From NCBI GenBank assembly GCA_049315325.1, contig JBMOKJ010000005.1:176126-240125 (forward strand): DNA of 64,000 nt. Direction: 5' to 3'. The notes below the pieces were generated by a model. The model made no database searches. It saw only the letters and a list, made by a program, of their open reading frames with translations, and was not told the DNA's origin. Source of the stretch: CAXXIC01 sp049315325 (lineage in GTDB: Bacteria > Bacteroidota > Bacteroidia > Bacteroidales > UBA7332). A program made the translations under genes and the position numbers. Positions 51,954 to 61,049 of this stretch are shown here, one piece after another; the first letter of the stretch is position 1, and each line of letters starts with the position of its first letter.

Positions 51954-53030
51954 ATGATAAAACTTGCTGATATTGTTCAATGGATTCACCAATGGCTGAC
52001 CGATGTGTTGCCAGCTTTTTGGGCTACCATTGCCGCTAATGCTCTGGGTGGAATTGCCATCTTGTCGCTGGTGTTGGTGTGCGTTATTATTTGCGTATAT
52101 ATGGAGCGTAAAGTGGCTGCGTTTATGCAGTTGCGTTTAGGCCCGATGCGTGTGGGTAAATGGGGTTCTCTTCAGGTGTTGGCCGATGTGATCAAGCTGT
52201 TGCTCAAAGAGAGTTTTGTGCCAACCCGCACAGATAAAATTTTGTTCGTTGTGGCACCTGTATTGGTGTTGACCGTTTCGCTGATGGCGTTGGCTCCTGT
52301 ATCCTTTTCGGACGGAGTGCAGATGTGGGACATGAACATTGGGGTACTCTACATCACGGCTATCTCTTCGTTAGGAGTGATTGGTGTGTTGATGGCAGGA
52401 TGGGCAAGTAACAATAAATTCTCGTTGGTGGGAGCGATGCGTGCAGGAGCACAAATCATCAGTTACGAACTTTCGGCGGCGTTGTCAATCCTTGCAATTG
52501 TAGCAATGACGGGAACTTTGTCGATGAACGAATTGGTGCAATCGCAAGCCGATGGTTGGTGGATTTTCAAAGGCCACCTGCCTGCAATGATTGCTTTTGT
52601 GTTTTACGTGATTGCAGCTACAGCGGAGTGTAACCGTGCACCTTTTGACCTTGCAGAAGCAGAACAAGAGTTGACCGCTGGTTATCACACCGAATATTCG
52701 GGTATGCAGTTTGGTATGTTTTACCTGACTGAATACATCAACATGATTGTGGTTTCGATTATTGCTTCTACGCTTTTCTTAGGCGGATGGCAACCGTTCC
52801 ACATTTATGGATTCACTGCGTTTAACACTATTATGGACTATATTCCACAAATGTTTTGGTTGATGGGTAAAGTGTTCTTCATTATCTTCTTGATGATGTG
52901 GTTCCGTTGGACATTCCCTCGTCTGCGTATCGACCAATTGCTGAAGTTGGAGTGGAAATATTTGATGCCAATCAGCCTTTTTAATCTAGTGATTGCTGCA
53001 TTGTGTACTGTAATGGGATGGCACTTTTAA
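51954..53030 (+). CDS. nuoH: NADH-quinone oxidoreductase subunit H
   Basis: 358 aa, about eight membrane helices. Diagnostic parts are YMERKVAAFMQLRLGPMRVG (as ERKVAAFMQLRLGP), ECNRAPFDLAEAEQELTAGYHTEYSG (as RAPFDLAEAEQEL) and FRWTFPRLRIDQL. It links the quinone site to the proton-pumping arm. Confidence 0.97.
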   Translation: MIKLADIVQWIHQWLTDVLPAFWATIAANALGGIAILSLVLVCVIICVYMERKVAAFMQLRLGPMRVGKWGSLQVLADVIKLLLKESFVPTRTDKILFVVAPVLVLTVSLMALAPVSFSDGVQMWDMNIGVLYITAISSLGVIGVLMAGWASNNKFSLVGAMRAGAQIISYELSAALSILAIVAMTGTLSMNELVQSQADGWWIFKGHLPAMIAFVFYVIAATAECNRAPFDLAEAEQELTAGYHTEYSGMQFGMFYLTEYINMIVVSIIASTLFLGGWQPFHIYGFTAFNTIMDYIPQMFWLMGKVFFIIFLMMWFRWTFPRLRIDQLLKLEWKYLMPISLFNLVIAALCTVMGWHF

Positions 53031-53043
53031 TACTTGAATAGAT

Positions 53044-53532
53044 ATGGAATCAATAAAAAGATATTTTAGTAATCTCTTCCTCGGATTTTACTCCCTTTGG
53101 CAGGGTTTGATGCTGACATTGTACTATTTCACTCACCCGAAAAAGACCATCATTACCCAGCAATATCCTGAAAACAGAGAGTCGTTGGTAATCCCAATGC
53201 GCTATGCTGGTAATCTGGAGATGCCTCATGACGAGAACAACGAGCATAAATGTACGGCTTGTACGCTTTGTGAGCAGGCTTGCCCGAATGGAACAATCTC
53301 TATTGTGACAAAATCAATTGAGACGCCCGAAGGAAAAACAAAAAAAGCACTCGATACCTATACTTTCAACTTGGGCTTGTGTACGTTCTGTCAACAATGC
53401 GTGGATGCTTGTCCGTTTGATGCCATTACAATGGTGAATGAATTTGAGTTGAGTGTGTACGACCGTAGCCAATTGATTCATCAATTGAATGCAGAAGGTT
53501 CTAAACTGAAAGAAAAAGAAAAAAAGGCGTAA
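53044..53532 (+). CDS. nuoI: NADH-quinone oxidoreductase subunit I
   Basis: 162 aa. Two ferredoxin-type [4Fe-4S] motifs are visible, CTACTLCEQACP and CTFCQQCVDACP. It is the electron entry relay from the peripheral arm to NuoB. With NuoEFG absent, its N-side neighbour must be another electron donor. Confidence 0.96.
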   Translation: MESIKRYFSNLFLGFYSLWQGLMLTLYYFTHPKKTIITQQYPENRESLVIPMRYAGNLEMPHDENNEHKCTACTLCEQACPNGTISIVTKSIETPEGKTKKALDTYTFNLGLCTFCQQCVDACPFDAITMVNEFELSVYDRSQLIHQLNAEGSKLKEKEKKA

Positions 53533-53534
53533 TT

Positions 53535-54047
53535 ATGGAAACAGCAGTATTTTATATATTGGCGGGTCTGATCGTGACCTTTGCGGCAATGACCGTATTC
53601 TCTCGTCAAATTTTCCGCTCAGCAATCTATTTGTTGACTACGTTGACATTTATTGCAGGCATTTATCTGATGATGGAAATGGCTTTTATGGCAGCACTTC
53701 AAATCATTATTTACGTGGGTGGTATTGTGGTTCTGATTATCTTCTCGGTATTCTTAACCCATAAATCGGGTGAGAACATTCCTGGACAGCCTTTGAGCGG
53801 ACATCTACGTGCTGGAGTGATGGCGGTGCTGGGTTTGGTGTTGGTATTGAGCGTTTTGCTAAGCTATACGTTTACAGCTTCTACCGAAACAGCTGTTGTT
53901 CCGACTGTGCAAGAGGTTGGTCGTCAGATGTTGAGCTACACCGATTATGGCTATGTATTTCCTTTCGAAATTGTCAGTTTGTTTCTGTTAGCTGCAATGA
54001 TTGGAAGTATCGTGGTAGCGATGAGAAGTAATGCACAAGAGAAATAA
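53535..54047 (+). CDS. nuoJ: NADH-quinone oxidoreductase subunit J
   Basis: 170 aa with five hydrophobic helices. YVGGIVVLIIFSVFLT matches the pi-bulge helix of NuoJ. It starts 2 bases after nuoI. Confidence 0.95.
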   Translation: METAVFYILAGLIVTFAAMTVFSRQIFRSAIYLLTTLTFIAGIYLMMEMAFMAALQIIIYVGGIVVLIIFSVFLTHKSGENIPGQPLSGHLRAGVMAVLGLVLVLSVLLSYTFTASTETAVVPTVQEVGRQMLSYTDYGYVFPFEIVSLFLLAAMIGSIVVAMRSNAQEK

Positions 54048-54126
54048 TTTGGAATTTATTGTAGATGTACAGGCGCAATATATTGTGTCTCTCCTTACAA
54101 TTTAAAACGACTTAAAACATATAATT

Positions 54127-54441
54127 ATGGAACAAGTACCTTTATTACACGTGTTGATACTCAGTACCACCATTTTCTTTCTTGGGATGTACGGCTTTTT
54201 TGCCCGTCGCAATATGTTGATGATACTGATGTCTATCGAACTGATTTTGAATAGTGTGAATATTAATTTCTTGGCATTCAACCACTATCTCTATCCACAT
54301 AAACTCGAAGGACTGTTTTTCTCAATGTTTATCATCACGATAGCAGCTGGAGAAGTGGCAGTGGCAATTGCAATCATTATCAATCTGTATCGTCGTTTTA
54401 GCACGGTGGATATTGAGGATACTAACACAATGAAATATTAA
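54127..54441 (+). CDS. nuoK: NADH-quinone oxidoreductase subunit K
   Basis: 104 aa with three membrane helices. MSIELILNSVNINFLAF with its conserved Glu and the AAGEVAVAIAIIINLYR helix identify NuoK. A 79-base gap with no visible gene precedes it; it ends 6 bases before nuoL. Confidence 0.95.
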   Translation: MEQVPLLHVLILSTTIFFLGMYGFFARRNMLMILMSIELILNSVNINFLAFNHYLYPHKLEGLFFSMFIITIAAGEVAVAIAIIINLYRRFSTVDIEDTNTMKY

Positions 54442-54447
54442 GCATAT

Positions 54448-56400
54448 ATGAACAACGATTCAATGTTATTAATTCTTCTTTTTCTGCCGTTGGTCAGCTT
54501 TTTGTTCTTGTCGCTGAACGGAAAAAGATTGTCGCCCGCTGTGGCTGGACTTATCGGTATCGCCTCGTTGACGGCAGTGACGGTGCTCTCGTTTTTTGTA
54601 GCGTACGGCTATTTCTTCGAATTTGGACAAAATGCACAAGGCATCTATCAAAAGCTTGTACCTATTCACTTCGAATGGTTGAAATTCAGCGAGAATCTGA
54701 GCATCAATCTAGGTGTGCTGCTCGACCCGATTTCGGTGATTATGCTTGTGGTCATCAGCTTTGTTTCGACAATGGTACACGTTTATAGTTGGAACTATAT
54801 GCACGGCGAAGACCGTTTCCAAATGTATTATGCTTACTTGTCGCTCTTTACCTTCTCTATGTTGGGATTGGTAGTGGCTGTGAATCTATTCCAAATGTAC
54901 ATTTTCTGGGAGTTGGTGGGTGTTTCTTCTTTCTTACTAATTGGATTCTACTATACCAAACAATCAGCAATTGCAGCTGCCAAAAAAGCATTTATTGTTA
55001 CTCGTTTTGCCGATTTAGGCTTCTTAGTCGGGATATTATTGATGAGTAGCGGTGCGCAAACATTGGATTTCAGCGTGTTGATTGACAGACTTTCTGATCC
55101 AAGTTCACAATTTACACTTGCGATGAGCACGGGTGCTACGTTCCTCGGAATGTCAACGCTTTCGTGGGGATTGATTTTGGTCTTCATTGGTGGTGCTGGT
55201 AAATCAGCGATGTTTCCACTTCACATTTGGTTGCCCGATGCGATGGAAGGTCCAACGCCAGTTTCGGCATTGATTCACGCTGCTACGATGGTTGTGGCGG
55301 GTGTGTTTTTGGTAGCGCGTCTTTTCCCAATCTTTGCAATTTCTGCTCCCGATGCGTTGGAAGTGGTGGCTTATGTAGGTGCATTCACAGCGCTGTTTGC
55401 TGCGGTGATTGCTACAACTCAAACAGATATTAAACGTGTGTTGGCTTACTCAACCATTTCGCAAATTGCCTTTATGATGTTTTCGTTGGGCGTTGCTGGT
55501 TGGGGTGAAGGTCACAACGAAGGTTATACAGCGTCTATTTTCCACTTGTTTACACATGCGTTCTTCAAAGCATTGTTGTTCCTCGGAGCTGGTGCGGTGA
55601 TTCACGCAGTTCATAGCAACGAAATGGTGGATATGGGTGGTCTTCGCAAGAAATTACCGATTACGCATTATACTTTCCTGATTGCTTGTTTGGCGATTGC
55701 GGGTGTGCCTTTCTTGTCAGGATTCTACAGTAAAGAGGCAATTCTTTCTGCGGCATTCCACGACAATAAATTGATTTACGGTGTAGGTCTTTTGACTAGC
55801 GGTTTGACTGCTTTCTACATGTTCCGTCTGTACTTCCGTATATTCTGGTACAAAGAGGCAAAAGCAGACCACGGACACGGTCATGATAACCACGAGTCGC
55901 ACACTTGGGCGATGAACATTCCGTTGATTTTGTTGGCAATAGCAGCAATTGGCGCTGGATACATTCCTTTCGGACACTTTGTGAGTGCCGATGGTTCGCA
56001 AGTTGAACTGCCATTCCACCTCGAAATGGCAATTCCGCCAGTAGCATTTGGTTTGACAGGTATTTTGATTGCTTATATCTTCTTCGTGAAAGAAAACGGA
56101 AAAGCATTGAAAGTGCAGAAATCATTCGGAGCACTGTATGGATGGGCTTACAACAAATTCTATATCGACGAAATCTATCTGTTTGTAACGAAAAAAGTAT
56201 TGTTCAACCTCGTAGGTCGTCCCGCAGCGTGGTTCGATCGTAACGTAGTCGATGGAATGATAAACGGTTCTGCTTCTGTGACTGCATTCTCTTCAGAATC
56301 GATCAAAAAGATTCAATCGGGAAGTGTACAGTCTTATGCACTCTACTTCTTGGGTGGTGTGTTGGCAATAGCTGCGCTGTTGGTTTTCTATTACGCATAA
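54448..56400 (+). CDS. nuoL: NADH-quinone oxidoreductase subunit L
   Basis: 650 aa, an antiporter-like pump subunit with many membrane helices. Key parts are FWELVGVSSFLLIGFYY (as FWELVGVSSFLLIGF), GGAGKSAMFPLHIWLPDAMEGPTPVSALIHAATMV (as KSAMFPLHIWLPDAM and ALIHAATMV), the DIKRVLAYSTISQIAFM segment and a His-rich insert DHGHGHDNHESH near 475. The C-terminal lateral helix is included. 128 bases separate it from nuoM. Confidence 0.96.
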   Translation: MNNDSMLLILLFLPLVSFLFLSLNGKRLSPAVAGLIGIASLTAVTVLSFFVAYGYFFEFGQNAQGIYQKLVPIHFEWLKFSENLSINLGVLLDPISVIMLVVISFVSTMVHVYSWNYMHGEDRFQMYYAYLSLFTFSMLGLVVAVNLFQMYIFWELVGVSSFLLIGFYYTKQSAIAAAKKAFIVTRFADLGFLVGILLMSSGAQTLDFSVLIDRLSDPSSQFTLAMSTGATFLGMSTLSWGLILVFIGGAGKSAMFPLHIWLPDAMEGPTPVSALIHAATMVVAGVFLVARLFPIFAISAPDALEVVAYVGAFTALFAAVIATTQTDIKRVLAYSTISQIAFMMFSLGVAGWGEGHNEGYTASIFHLFTHAFFKALLFLGAGAVIHAVHSNEMVDMGGLRKKLPITHYTFLIACLAIAGVPFLSGFYSKEAILSAAFHDNKLIYGVGLLTSGLTAFYMFRLYFRIFWYKEAKADHGHGHDNHESHTWAMNIPLILLAIAAIGAGYIPFGHFVSADGSQVELPFHLEMAIPPVAFGLTGILIAYIFFVKENGKALKVQKSFGALYGWAYNKFYIDEIYLFVTKKVLFNLVGRPAAWFDRNVVDGMINGSASVTAFSSESIKKIQSGSVQSYALYFLGGVLAIAALLVFYYA

Positions 56401-56528
56401 TGTGAGTTTGAAAAAAATATCAATAATATAAGAAAATTTATATGAAACTTGGTTGCCGACGTTCGCTATTGGCAGAATGTTTTCAACAAGTTCCATGTGT
56501 AGCTAAAATAAATATAAAATATTGACAC

Positions 56529-58007
56529 ATGAACATTCTGATCGTATTGCTTATCATTCCACTGGTCACTGCATTAGGCCTACTCTTTTTGCGTAATGAT
56601 AGTGCTATTAAGTGGATGGCATTGAGCGGCAGCGCGTTGCAATTAGGCTTCTCTATTTGGTTGACTGCTTTCTATATGAGTTTGCGTACTGCTGGCGAAA
56701 CGGCTCCATTGCTTTTACAATCTGCAACTCCTTGGTTTCAACCGTTGAATATCTATTTCAGAACCGGTATCGACGGCATCTCGTTGGCGATGATTCTGCT
56801 TACGGCTTTAGTCGTTGTGGCTGGTATTCTGGTTTCATGGAAAATCGAAAAACAGGTGAAGGAGTTTTTCTTCTTGATTTTGTTGTTGAGTGCTGGAGCT
56901 TATGGCTTCTTCATCACGACCGACTTGTTTGCGATGTTCTTCTTCTTAGAATTAGCTGTAATTCCAAAATATCTGTTGATTGGAGTTTGGGGTAGCGGTA
57001 AGAAAGAGTACAGTGCGATGAAACTGGCGTTGATGTTGATGTTTGGTTCTGCATTGGTTTTCTTGGGTATCACTACACTTTATTTCTTAGGTGGTCATAC
57101 CTGGAATATTGTTGAAATTGCAAACCTTCATCTCCCAATTGAAGTACAACGCGTTGGGTATGTATTGTTGTTCACTGGTTTTGGTGTGTTCACTGCAATG
57201 TTTCCGTTCCACACTTGGGCACCCGATGGTCACTCATCTGCACCAACTGCTGCCTCGATGTTCTTAGCCGGTATCTCTATGAAATTAGGTGGATATGGCT
57301 GTTTGCGTGTTGCTTCGTGGTTGATGCCCGATGCTGCGCACGAATTGTCGTGGATTTTCATCATTCTGGCTTCCATCGCTATTATATATGGCGCATTCGC
57401 TACATTGATGCAGAAAGACTTGAAGTACATGAACGCATATTCTTCGGTTAGCCACTGTGGTTTTGTGGTGTTAGGTATTTCGATGCTGACGAAAGCTGCC
57501 ATTATGGGAGCGGTTATGCAAATGGTATCTCACGGTATTATGACAGCACTTTTCTTCGCCGCAATCGGAATGATTTACGACCGCGCACATACTCGTCAGG
57601 CAAATGAATTAGGTGGAATGTTGAAACAGACTCCGTTTATCGGAACTGCATTTATCATTGCCGGTCTTTGCTCGTTAGGTCTTCCAGGATTCAGTGGTTT
57701 CGTTTCTGAGATGACAATTTTCGTTGGTTCTTGGGAGCGTATCGGTGCTGGATACCGCATCGCAACTGTATTAGCTGCAGCATCTATCGTGGTGACTGCC
57801 GTTTATATTCTTCGTTCGATTGGTTTTGCTATTTGGGGAACAATCACCAACAAAGAGTACCTTCAGTTGAAAGACGCATCGTGGAACGAACGTTTGGCAG
57901 TCGTGTTATTAGTGGGCGGTATTGTGCTGATTGGTTTTGCACCATTCTTGCTTACACGCCTTATTGGTGCCGATGTGGACGTCATTTTTGCTTCATTAGT
58001 AAAATAA
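56529..58007 (+). CDS. nuoM: NADH-quinone oxidoreductase subunit M
   Basis: 492 aa, antiporter-like. Diagnostic parts are FFFLELAVIPKYLLIG, FPFHTWAPDGHSSAPTAASMFLAG (as FPFHTWAPDGHSSAP), DLKYMNAYSSVSHCGFV and the LPGFSGFVSEM helix. In the gap before it (56401-56528) only a 27-codon unlikely frame was seen. It is followed by nuoN after 14 bases. Confidence 0.96.
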   Translation: MNILIVLLIIPLVTALGLLFLRNDSAIKWMALSGSALQLGFSIWLTAFYMSLRTAGETAPLLLQSATPWFQPLNIYFRTGIDGISLAMILLTALVVVAGILVSWKIEKQVKEFFFLILLLSAGAYGFFITTDLFAMFFFLELAVIPKYLLIGVWGSGKKEYSAMKLALMLMFGSALVFLGITTLYFLGGHTWNIVEIANLHLPIEVQRVGYVLLFTGFGVFTAMFPFHTWAPDGHSSAPTAASMFLAGISMKLGGYGCLRVASWLMPDAAHELSWIFIILASIAIIYGAFATLMQKDLKYMNAYSSVSHCGFVVLGISMLTKAAIMGAVMQMVSHGIMTALFFAAIGMIYDRAHTRQANELGGMLKQTPFIGTAFIIAGLCSLGLPGFSGFVSEMTIFVGSWERIGAGYRIATVLAAASIVVTAVYILRSIGFAIWGTITNKEYLQLKDASWNERLAVVLLVGGIVLIGFAPFLLTRLIGADVDVIFASLVK

Positions 58008-58021
58008 TAAAATAGACAGAT

Positions 58022-59434
58022 ATGAATCTTGAGACACTTTCTCTACTACGGTTTGAATGGGCGCTAATCGCCATCATTCTGGTTTTACTTGTGATGAAGT
58101 TGGCCGATGCCGATACAAAAGTGAAGCCGATGTTGACAGCTATCAACCTGATTTTGGTCGCAAATTTCTTGTTAGGATTGCTACCATTTGCAGACGGCAG
58201 TTTGTTCAACAACTTTTTCCGTACCACTTCGATGATTGTTCTTCAAAAGAATATTCTGAATTTCGGTGTGCTGTTGATTTCGTTGACAGCCTACCGCTAC
58301 TTGAGCAATATCAAAAATCAGTTGGAATATTACATCTTGCTGCTCACCAGTTTGTTGGGTATGTTTGTGATGATTTCGAGTGGTCACATTCTGATGTTGT
58401 ACCTAGGATTGGAAATGTCAACCATTCCGGTAGCTGCATTGGTGAATTACAATCGCACACAACGCAACTCAAGCGAAGCGGGTTTGAAGCTGATTTTCTC
58501 TTCAGCATTTTCGACAGGTATTCTGTTATTTGGTATCTCGATGCTGTATGGTGCAACTGGAAGCCTCGATTATGCAACCGTTGCAGCTAATCTTCAAGTG
58601 AATGCGCTTACGTTGTTGGCTTTTGCCTTTATCTTAGCAGGTTTTGCGTTCAAAATGTCTGTTGTGCCTTTCCACCTTTGGACTGCTGATGTATATGAAG
58701 GAGCACCAGTTTCGGTCACCTCTTTCCTGTCTGTGATTTCGAAAGGTTCGGTCATCTTCGTGTTTGTGACAGCTCTTTATAGCTTGTTCGGACATTTGCA
58801 AACCGAATGGCTCTATATCGTTTCTATCTTGGCGGTTATCACCATGACGGTCGGTAACTTGTTCACACTCCGTCAAAACAACATCAAACGACTGTTGGCG
58901 TTCTCGTCTATCACACAAGTTGGTTTTGTGTTGGTGGGTATTGCAGGAGCTTCGGCAATGGGTAACGCATCGGTGGTCTATTTCGTACTGATTTACATTC
59001 TCAGCAACGTGGCTGCGTTTGGAGTGATTGGCGCTATCTCCGATGCCACTGGCAAAGAGACGCTCGACGCATTCAAAGGACTTTACAAATCGAATCCATA
59101 TCTTGCTGGCATATTGGCATTGAGCTTGTTCTCATTGGCAGGTGTGCCTCCCACAGCAGGTTTCTTTGGTAAACTCTTCTTGTTGACTTCGGGGATGGGT
59201 AATGCGCTTTACACCGTTTTAGCAATTGCGTCTATCAACTTGGTCATTTCGCTCTACAACTATTTGCGTGTGGTGAAAACGATGTTTATGGACACCGCAG
59301 AAGTAGAATTGGAGAAAGTTGAAACTAACTTACCATTGAATATTGCACTGATTATCTGTGCGATAGGGTTGGTGGTTGTCGGATTTATACCTGCCATTTA
59401 CGACTACATCAATTCGTTGAGTGTAGGAATTTAA
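58022..59434 (+). CDS. nuoN: NADH-quinone oxidoreductase subunit N
   Basis: 470 aa, antiporter-like. Diagnostic parts are YLGLEMSTIPVAALVNY, FKMSVVPFHLWTADVYEGAPVSVTSFLSV (as KMSVVPFHLWTADVYEGAP), NIKRLLAFSSITQVGFV and SLAGVPPTAGFFGKLFLL (as AGVPPTAGFFGKL). Last gene of the operon, followed by a terminator. Confidence 0.96.
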   Translation: MNLETLSLLRFEWALIAIILVLLVMKLADADTKVKPMLTAINLILVANFLLGLLPFADGSLFNNFFRTTSMIVLQKNILNFGVLLISLTAYRYLSNIKNQLEYYILLLTSLLGMFVMISSGHILMLYLGLEMSTIPVAALVNYNRTQRNSSEAGLKLIFSSAFSTGILLFGISMLYGATGSLDYATVAANLQVNALTLLAFAFILAGFAFKMSVVPFHLWTADVYEGAPVSVTSFLSVISKGSVIFVFVTALYSLFGHLQTEWLYIVSILAVITMTVGNLFTLRQNNIKRLLAFSSITQVGFVLVGIAGASAMGNASVVYFVLIYILSNVAAFGVIGAISDATGKETLDAFKGLYKSNPYLAGILALSLFSLAGVPPTAGFFGKLFLLTSGMGNALYTVLAIASINLVISLYNYLRVVKTMFMDTAEVELEKVETNLPLNIALIICAIGLVVVGFIPAIYDYINSLSVGI

Positions 59435-59455
59435 AATACAATTGATTTACATCAT

Positions 59456-59489
59456 AGAGCCAAATCTCGCAAGGGGTTTGGCTCTTTTT
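59456..59489 (+). terminator. Rho-independent terminator of the nuo operon
   Basis: A 9-bp stem AGAGCCAAA / TTTGGCTCT with a 12-base loop, then five T. Confidence 0.9.
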
Positions 59490-59502
59490 GATTTAAAATG
59501 CC

Positions 59503-59510
59503 TACTTTTG
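59503..59510 (+). promoter_or_regulatory. -7 promoter element TACTTTTG of the nucleosidase-like gene
   Basis: Fits TAnnTTTG, 20 bases before the ATG at 59531. A TTTG lies 22 bases upstream (59477-59480), overlapping the nuo terminator stem. Confidence 0.55.
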
Positions 59511-59530
59511 CAGCATAAATCGTACTAAAG

Positions 59531-60079
59531 ATGAAGTTATTAGTCACTTATGCCATTCCGCAAGAGAAAGTTGATATTCAGTTCGAAGGTTGCACTGTCT
59601 CTTATTGCCAGACAGGAGTAGGAAAAGTGAATGCACTTCTATCTGTTTTTGAGGCTATATTCGAGTTTAAACCCGATGTGGTTATGAATGTCGGTACCGC
59701 GGGTTCTGTTCGACACGAAGTCGATTCAATCGTTATTTGTTCTCGGTTTGTGGATCGTGATATGGAGAAGTGCAAAGATTTTGGGGTTGATTACGAACAT
59801 GATTTTCATCAACAAGTAACGTCTATTGGGCTTTTCTCTCATTGGGATGCCAAATATACATGCAATACCGGCGATTCATTTGTGACGCAAGCCATCGACA
59901 ATGCCGATGCATTTGATATGGAAAACTTTGCCGTTGCAGCACTTTGCAAACGGAAATCGATACCCCTAATCTCTGTAAAATACATTACCGACAAAATAGG
60001 GGAGAACTCCGTGAAGCATTGGGAAGATAAACTGGAAGATGCCAACGTAGGATTGCAGGCGTTTTTCAATAACCTCTAA
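59531..60079 (+). CDS. Nucleoside phosphorylase/hydrolase superfamily protein (MTA/SAH nucleosidase-like)
   Basis: 182 aa, shorter than the usual 230. Motifs include QTGVGKVNALLSVFEAI, VMNVGTAGSV, and the late FDMENFAVAALCKRKSIPLISVKYITD, given here as FDMENFAVAALC and SVKYITD. These correspond to the phosphate/nucleoside pocket and catalytic Asp region of the PNP/UDP phosphorylase family. The substrate is not certain; 5'-methylthioadenosine or S-adenosylhomocysteine is the likeliest. It has its own promoter, and tcdA follows after 55 bases. Confidence 0.75.
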   Translation: MKLLVTYAIPQEKVDIQFEGCTVSYCQTGVGKVNALLSVFEAIFEFKPDVVMNVGTAGSVRHEVDSIVICSRFVDRDMEKCKDFGVDYEHDFHQQVTSIGLFSHWDAKYTCNTGDSFVTQAIDNADAFDMENFAVAALCKRKSIPLISVKYITDKIGENSVKHWEDKLEDANVGLQAFFNNL

Positions 60080-60134
60080 AACAATTGCGTAAAATCGTTG
60101 TTTTAATTCAGAAATCAGAACTCATACATCATAA

Positions 60135-60962
60135 ATGGGAATAGAAAAAGGACTGTTCCAACGATCGGAGCTATTGTTGGGACGAGAAAAAATGAACCGT
60201 ATTGCGCAGCAGCGCGTTATTATATTTGGTATCGGAGGCGTAGGTAGCTGGTGTGCCGAAAGTCTTATCCGTTCAGGTATTCGTCATCTGACGATTGTTG
60301 ATTCCGACAGAGTTTGCATCACAAACATCAACCGTCAACTGTTGGCCACCACCAAAACTGTTGGTCAGGTGAAGACCGAAGCGCTGAAAGCCCGGTTGCT
60401 CGAAATCAACCCCAAAGCCGAGATAACTGCTTTGCAGAAAATCTACAACAAAGAGACACACGACTCTTTCGACCTCAATTCCTACGACTACATCATCGAC
60501 GCAATCGACAGTTTGGAGAACAAAATACACCTTATCCGAATGGCTACCCAGACCGATGCAACCTTCTTTTCGTCGATGGGCGCGGCTTTGAAGATTGACC
60601 CAACACGCGTTCGTGTGGCTGAGTTTTGGAAAGTAAATGGCTGTCCGCTTGGTTCGGTCATTCGTAAGCGGATTCGCAAAGGCGACCTGCCTGCAAAACC
60701 ATTCTTTTGTGTTTACAGCGACGAAGTGTTGGAGAACGAAGGCGAAAATGACTCTTGCGGCACCGAAAAATGCATGTGCCCAAAAGCAAAACACGGTCCT
60801 GGCGATCAAGATTTGGTGGATCACGAATGGTGTAGTCTGAAAGCAAAGATAAATGGAACCTCTTCGCACATCCCCGCCATATTTGGTTTTACGATTGCCG
60901 GATTGGTGACACAATCCATCAACGAAAAAGTCACACAAGAGCGCATTCAAGAACTCGTTTAA
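60135..60962 (+). CDS. tcdA: tRNA threonylcarbamoyladenosine dehydratase (ThiF/E1-like)
   Basis: 275 aa. The ATP-binding FGIGGVGSWCAE, the VDSDRVCITNINRQL Arg/Asn motif and YIIDAIDS are those of the HesA/MoeB/ThiF group. The family member TcdA (CsdL) cyclises t6A to ct6A in tRNAs. A Cys-rich segment, SCGTEKCMC and HEWCSL (about 210-235), lies where E. coli TcdA has no comparable cluster and could bind metal (inference). It may be cotranscribed with the upstream nucleosidase gene. Confidence 0.88.
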   Translation: MGIEKGLFQRSELLLGREKMNRIAQQRVIIFGIGGVGSWCAESLIRSGIRHLTIVDSDRVCITNINRQLLATTKTVGQVKTEALKARLLEINPKAEITALQKIYNKETHDSFDLNSYDYIIDAIDSLENKIHLIRMATQTDATFFSSMGAALKIDPTRVRVAEFWKVNGCPLGSVIRKRIRKGDLPAKPFFCVYSDEVLENEGENDSCGTEKCMCPKAKHGPGDQDLVDHEWCSLKAKINGTSSHIPAIFGFTIAGLVTQSINEKVTQERIQELV

Positions 60963-60990
60963 CCGTTATCTTGTCGAATCCGTCAATAGA

Positions 60991-61022
60991 TTTGTTCACG
61001 TACAGATTAAATTGTAAATTTG
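60991..61022 (+). promoter_or_regulatory. Promoter TTTG-20-TAAATTTG of the LuxR-type regulator gene
   Basis: TTTG at 60991-60994, a 20-base spacer and TAAATTTG at 61015-61022: an exact consensus layout. The TTG at 61020 is part of the box, so the ATG at 61050 is the start. Confidence 0.78.
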
Positions 61023-61049
61023 TGCACAATCAAGCCAATCTATTGCCCA

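Noticed and set aside
56442..56525. 27-codon frame between nuoL and nuoM
   Set aside because: Too short to support by composition alone; no similarity to any known small complex I factor.
60273..60950. 225-codon minus-strand frame inside tcdA
   Set aside because: Antisense to the E1-like domain with no family match.
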